A DNA stretch of 32,928 nt from an uncultured Bacteroidales bacterium (GTDB taxonomy: Bacteria; Bacteroidota; Bacteroidia; Bacteroidales; Paludibacteraceae). The notes under the pieces were generated by a model, which was not told where the DNA came from, did not search any database, and saw only the letters and a list, made by a program, of their open reading frames with translations. Position 1 is the stretch's first letter. Each line of letters starts with the position of its first letter. Shown here piece by piece: positions 30,979-32,928 of this stretch. Location of the stretch: NCBI GenBank assembly GCA_902798015.1, contig CADBVL010000010.1:1-32928 (forward strand). Direction: 5' to 3'. The translations under genes and the position numbers were made by a program.

Positions 30979-31411
30979 CGCGCGCCTGAGTTCCCTCATC
31001 GACGAATACCAACAACGCTTACGGCACTATGTGCCGTTTGAACTCATTGTGCTGCCCGATCTCAAGAATGCCAAGGCTTTGAGCGAAGAGCAGGTGAAGA
31101 CAGCAGAAGGTGAAGCCATCCTGCGTTTTCTCACGCCCGCCATGGATGTTGTGCTGCTCGACGAACACGGTCGCGAATTCCGCTCTATCGAATTCGCCGA
31201 TTATCTCCAGAAGAAGATGTCGTCGGGCAAAGACCTGACGCTCGTCATCGGTGGGCCTTACGGGTTCAGCGAAGCCGTCTATACCCGAGCTAACGGTAAG
31301 TTATCCTTCTCGCAGATGACTTTCTCTCATCAGATGATACGAATAATGGCCATTGAGCAACTTTATCGCGCAATGACCATTCTTCGCCACGAACCGTATC
31401 ACCATGAATAA
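30941..31411 (+). CDS. rlmH: 23S rRNA pseudouridine-1915 N3-methyltransferase
   Basis: 156 residues from the ATG at 30941 (MKITLLFTGKTSD), which overlaps the end of the lipoprotein gene by 38 bases. A longer in-frame extension to 30866 lies in that gene and is not supported by the family. RlmH is a SPOUT methyltransferase that modifies helix 69 of 23S rRNA. Landmarks: DEYQQRLRHYVPFELIVLPD, DVVLLDEHGREF, the SAM-binding LTLVIGGPYGF, and the conserved end SFSQMTFSHQMIRIMAIEQL then RHEPYHHE. Length is normal. It ends the plus-strand operon that starts at 28009. Confidence 0.96.
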   Translation: MKITLLFTGKTSDARLSSLIDEYQQRLRHYVPFELIVLPDLKNAKALSEEQVKTAEGEAILRFLTPAMDVVLLDEHGREFRSIEFADYLQKKMSSGKDLTLVIGGPYGFSEAVYTRANGKLSFSQMTFSHQMIRIMAIEQLYRAMTILRHEPYHHE

Positions 31412-31447
31412 ACGGCGTAGCCTATAAACGCTCATAAGAGCAATCAA

Positions 31448-32446
31448 CTACCTTACTCTTATTCGCTGTCCGATCTGTAGGATCTTTGTCTCCTTGATAC
31501 CGTTTAACTGACACAATCGTTTCACGGTCGTACCATAGCGTTTTGCGATACCACTGAGCGTGTCACCGCTCTTCACTTTGTGGTACTTCATCGCCGCTTG
31601 TTCAGCGCGTTTCTGCTTCATCGCCTTGATGCCGATCACGTACTCGTCAGCGCTACGCAACTGTCCTGTACCAAAATTGATTACTCCAGCCGGATCCATC
31701 GCCTCGCCTAAATAGCGAATCTCGAAATGCAGGTGACTACCTGTCGAACGACCGGTGTTGCCGCCCAAGCCCAGCACATATCCGCTCGGAACCATCTCAT
31801 ATTCATCCACCAACGGACGGCTCAAGTGACCATATACGGTCTCTAATCCGTTCGCGTGACGAACAACCACGAAATAACCATAGCCACGCGGATCCCATCC
31901 GACGATACGCACTTGTCCGGGCCATGCCGAACGAATACTGTCGCCTACCTGGACCTTCAAATCCGTACCTTTGTGCATTCTATTCCTGCGCCAACCGTAC
32001 GGGCTCGTGATATAACCCGGATGAGGCAAACAGAAACTTGCCATCGGAATATGGATATCATCTTTCAGGCTGTCAAACAACGTGCCATACGGATTCACGC
32101 GCTCGTCCGTCCAGATATGATGATAAATACTGTCCGCCGGGTGATGATTAATAAGGTTCGTATCCAGCATGAACTGCGGTGCCAGACGATAAACAACATC
32201 GCCGTCATTCGTGTGCACCACTAATTTACGAGGTAACGCCTCCTGGTCGCAAGCGACATACAGCGTATCATTCGAAAAATGCGAAGTAAGCCATTCAGGA
32301 ATTCCCGAAACATGCACGTCAATCGAATCCAGTTCCTCCAGTTCCGCACCCTCGCTGTCAACAAAAACCGAATCAGACGGTTCCTGCGCGATTAATGGAA
32401 GCTGAAGCAGCAGAAGCAGAAGCCCAAGAGATGTAATACGAGACAT
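31448..32446 (-). CDS. M23 family metallopeptidase with C-terminal LysM domain
   Basis: 332 residues from the ATG at 32446, chosen because it gives a signal peptide ([20 protein letters not shown]). The frame is open further upstream, but that part lacks export features. The M23 (LytM) domain is at about 180-290: [20 protein letters not shown] with the HxxxD metal ligands, and GSHLHFEIR with the HxH ligands, so the site looks intact. A LysM domain at about 288-332 ([20 protein letters not shown], ending [11 protein letters not shown]) binds peptidoglycan. It probably cuts or remodels cell-wall peptide cross-links in the periplasm. The N-terminal part at 20-150 is an unrecognised beta-rich region. 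Its start lies 55 bases inside the upstream membrane-protein gene. Confidence 0.92.
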   Translation of the reverse strand: MSRITSLGLLLLLLQLPLIAQEPSDSVFVDSEGAELEELDSIDVHVSGIPEWLTSHFSNDTLYVACDQEALPRKLVVHTNDGDVVYRLAPQFMLDTNLINHHPADSIYHHIWTDERVNPYGTLFDSLKDDIHIPMASFCLPHPGYITSPYGWRRNRMHKGTDLKVQVGDSIRSAWPGQVRIVGWDPRGYGYFVVVRHANGLETVYGHLSRPLVDEYEMVPSGYVLGLGGNTGRSTGSHLHFEIRYLGEAMDPAGVINFGTGQLRSADEYVIGIKAMKQKRAEQAAMKYHKVKSGDTLSGIAKRYGTTVKRLCQLNGIKETKILQIGQRIRVR

Positions 32447-32928
32447 GCTATTCCAAGAATTACTAAGATGACACATATAGCTATCAACCATTTTGCCCAA
32501 GGTTTCAAACCTTTCTTTATTTTGATGATGGGGAAGGCTACTTGCTCTGTGAGCGTACGTCCGAACGGAACTGAGATGATTGCCTCCGCGTTCACTGCCC
32601 ATCCGTTAGCATTGAGCACCGGAGCCAGATTACGACGGCGCAACTTAAGCCATGCCATAATCATACTCGGACCACTGATGAGTAACAAGATTCCCACAAA
32701 TACCAACAGCAACTGCCACCAATGCAGTGTAGCCAAGCCACTGAAGAGTGCGACTAACGCTGTCCCAATCATACCTAACGCCATACCGATGGCTGCAAAG
32801 ATACCGGCGAACTTGGCGATGTCGAAGGCAGGTTTCTTCTCTGCGGCAGCAGGATCGCCTGCAGCGGCATCGGCCTTGGTAGTCATGTCATCGAAAGCCT
32901 TCGCGTCTTTCTCGGCAGCGGACTTGTT
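32392..32928 (-). CDS. Multi-span membrane protein of unknown function (5' end outside the window)
   Basis: The frame is open from the window edge to the stop at 32392, about 178 residues. An ATG at 32886 is possible, but 14 further codons upstream ([14 protein letters not shown]) continue the same acidic, Ala-rich character, so the true start probably lies outside. After a charged Ala/Asp/Lys-rich start, two hydrophobic spans ([40 protein letters not shown]) lead to [21 protein letters not shown] third span sits near the C-terminus ([20 protein letters not shown]), which ends in a Cys/Phe-rich tail. I recall similar text in other Bacteroidota proteins of unknown function but cannot name a family. 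It overlaps the M23 gene by 55 bases. Confidence 0.72.
   Translation of the reverse strand, partial: NKSAAEKDAKAFDDMTTKADAAAGDPAAAEKKPAFDIAKFAGIFAAIGMALGMIGTALVALFSGLATLHWWQLLLVFVGILLLISGPSMIMAWLKLRRRNLAPVLNANGWAVNAEAIISVPFGRTLTEQVAFPIIKIKKGLKPWAKWLIAICVILVILGIACLVLHLLGFCFCCFSFH

Noticed and set aside
31412..31447. Terminator between rlmH and the M23 gene.
   Set aside because: Only a 4-bp GCTC/GAGC stem without a T tract is visible; too weak to call.

Overview
The window looks like a chromosomal segment from an anaerobic member of the Bacteroidales (Bacteroidota). Five lines of evidence support this: six promoters of the Bacteroidota type, TTTG-N20-TAnnTTTG; a type IX secretion (T9SS) C-terminal sorting domain; a TonB-receptor-like gene beside an ECF sigma factor and a DUF4252 protein; an oxygen-sensitive NrdD/NrdG ribonucleotide reductase; and start sites without Shine-Dalgarno sequences. 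I cannot name a genus. No rRNA, tRNA, CRISPR array, integrase or transposase was seen.

Layout. Positions 1-4523 (all minus strand) hold two ECF sigma-factor modules. One is sigma factor / anti-sigma-like protein / DUF4252 protein / TonB-receptor-like protein, the last cut by the window edge. The other is a 404-residue anchored protein / sigma factor / small membrane protein, with overlapping genes. Positions 4524-4943 are non-coding and include a strong terminator. A SUMF1-fold secreted protein follows (4944-6266, minus). Positions 6337-18790 form one plus-strand unit: promoter, outer-membrane beta-barrel gene, a gene for a giant repeat protein of about 3755 residues with a T9SS tail, and a terminator. 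The convergent nrdD-nrdG operon follows (18811-21392, minus), then a secreted protein of unknown function (21672-23147, minus). A plus-strand unit at 23333-27006 carries a GH53 endo-galactanase and four queuosine genes, queF-queC-queD-queE. nadC (minus) and a plus-strand operon (beta-barrel protein, lipase-like lipoprotein, frameshifted lipoprotein, rlmH) diverge from overlapping promoters at 27957-28004. The window ends with an M23 peptidase with a LysM domain and a membrane protein cut by the edge (minus).

How the genes fit together. The most striking locus is the giant surface protein. It has dozens of Cys-containing units of about 60 residues that mostly close on a GCDS motif, and these units are also full of the Bacteroides-type O-glycosylation sequon D-(S/T)-(A/I/L/M/T/V). 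It is co-transcribed with a predicted outer-membrane barrel. Segmental duplications inside the gene show how it grew, and a hand comparison of one near-identical pair shows mainly synonymous changes. Two genes appear broken by small events: an exact 31-bp tandem duplication truncates the anti-sigma-like protein, and a single-base loss frameshifts a lipoprotein gene just before rlmH. Several leaders of exported or queuosine genes consist of 7-14 bp tandem micro-repeats.
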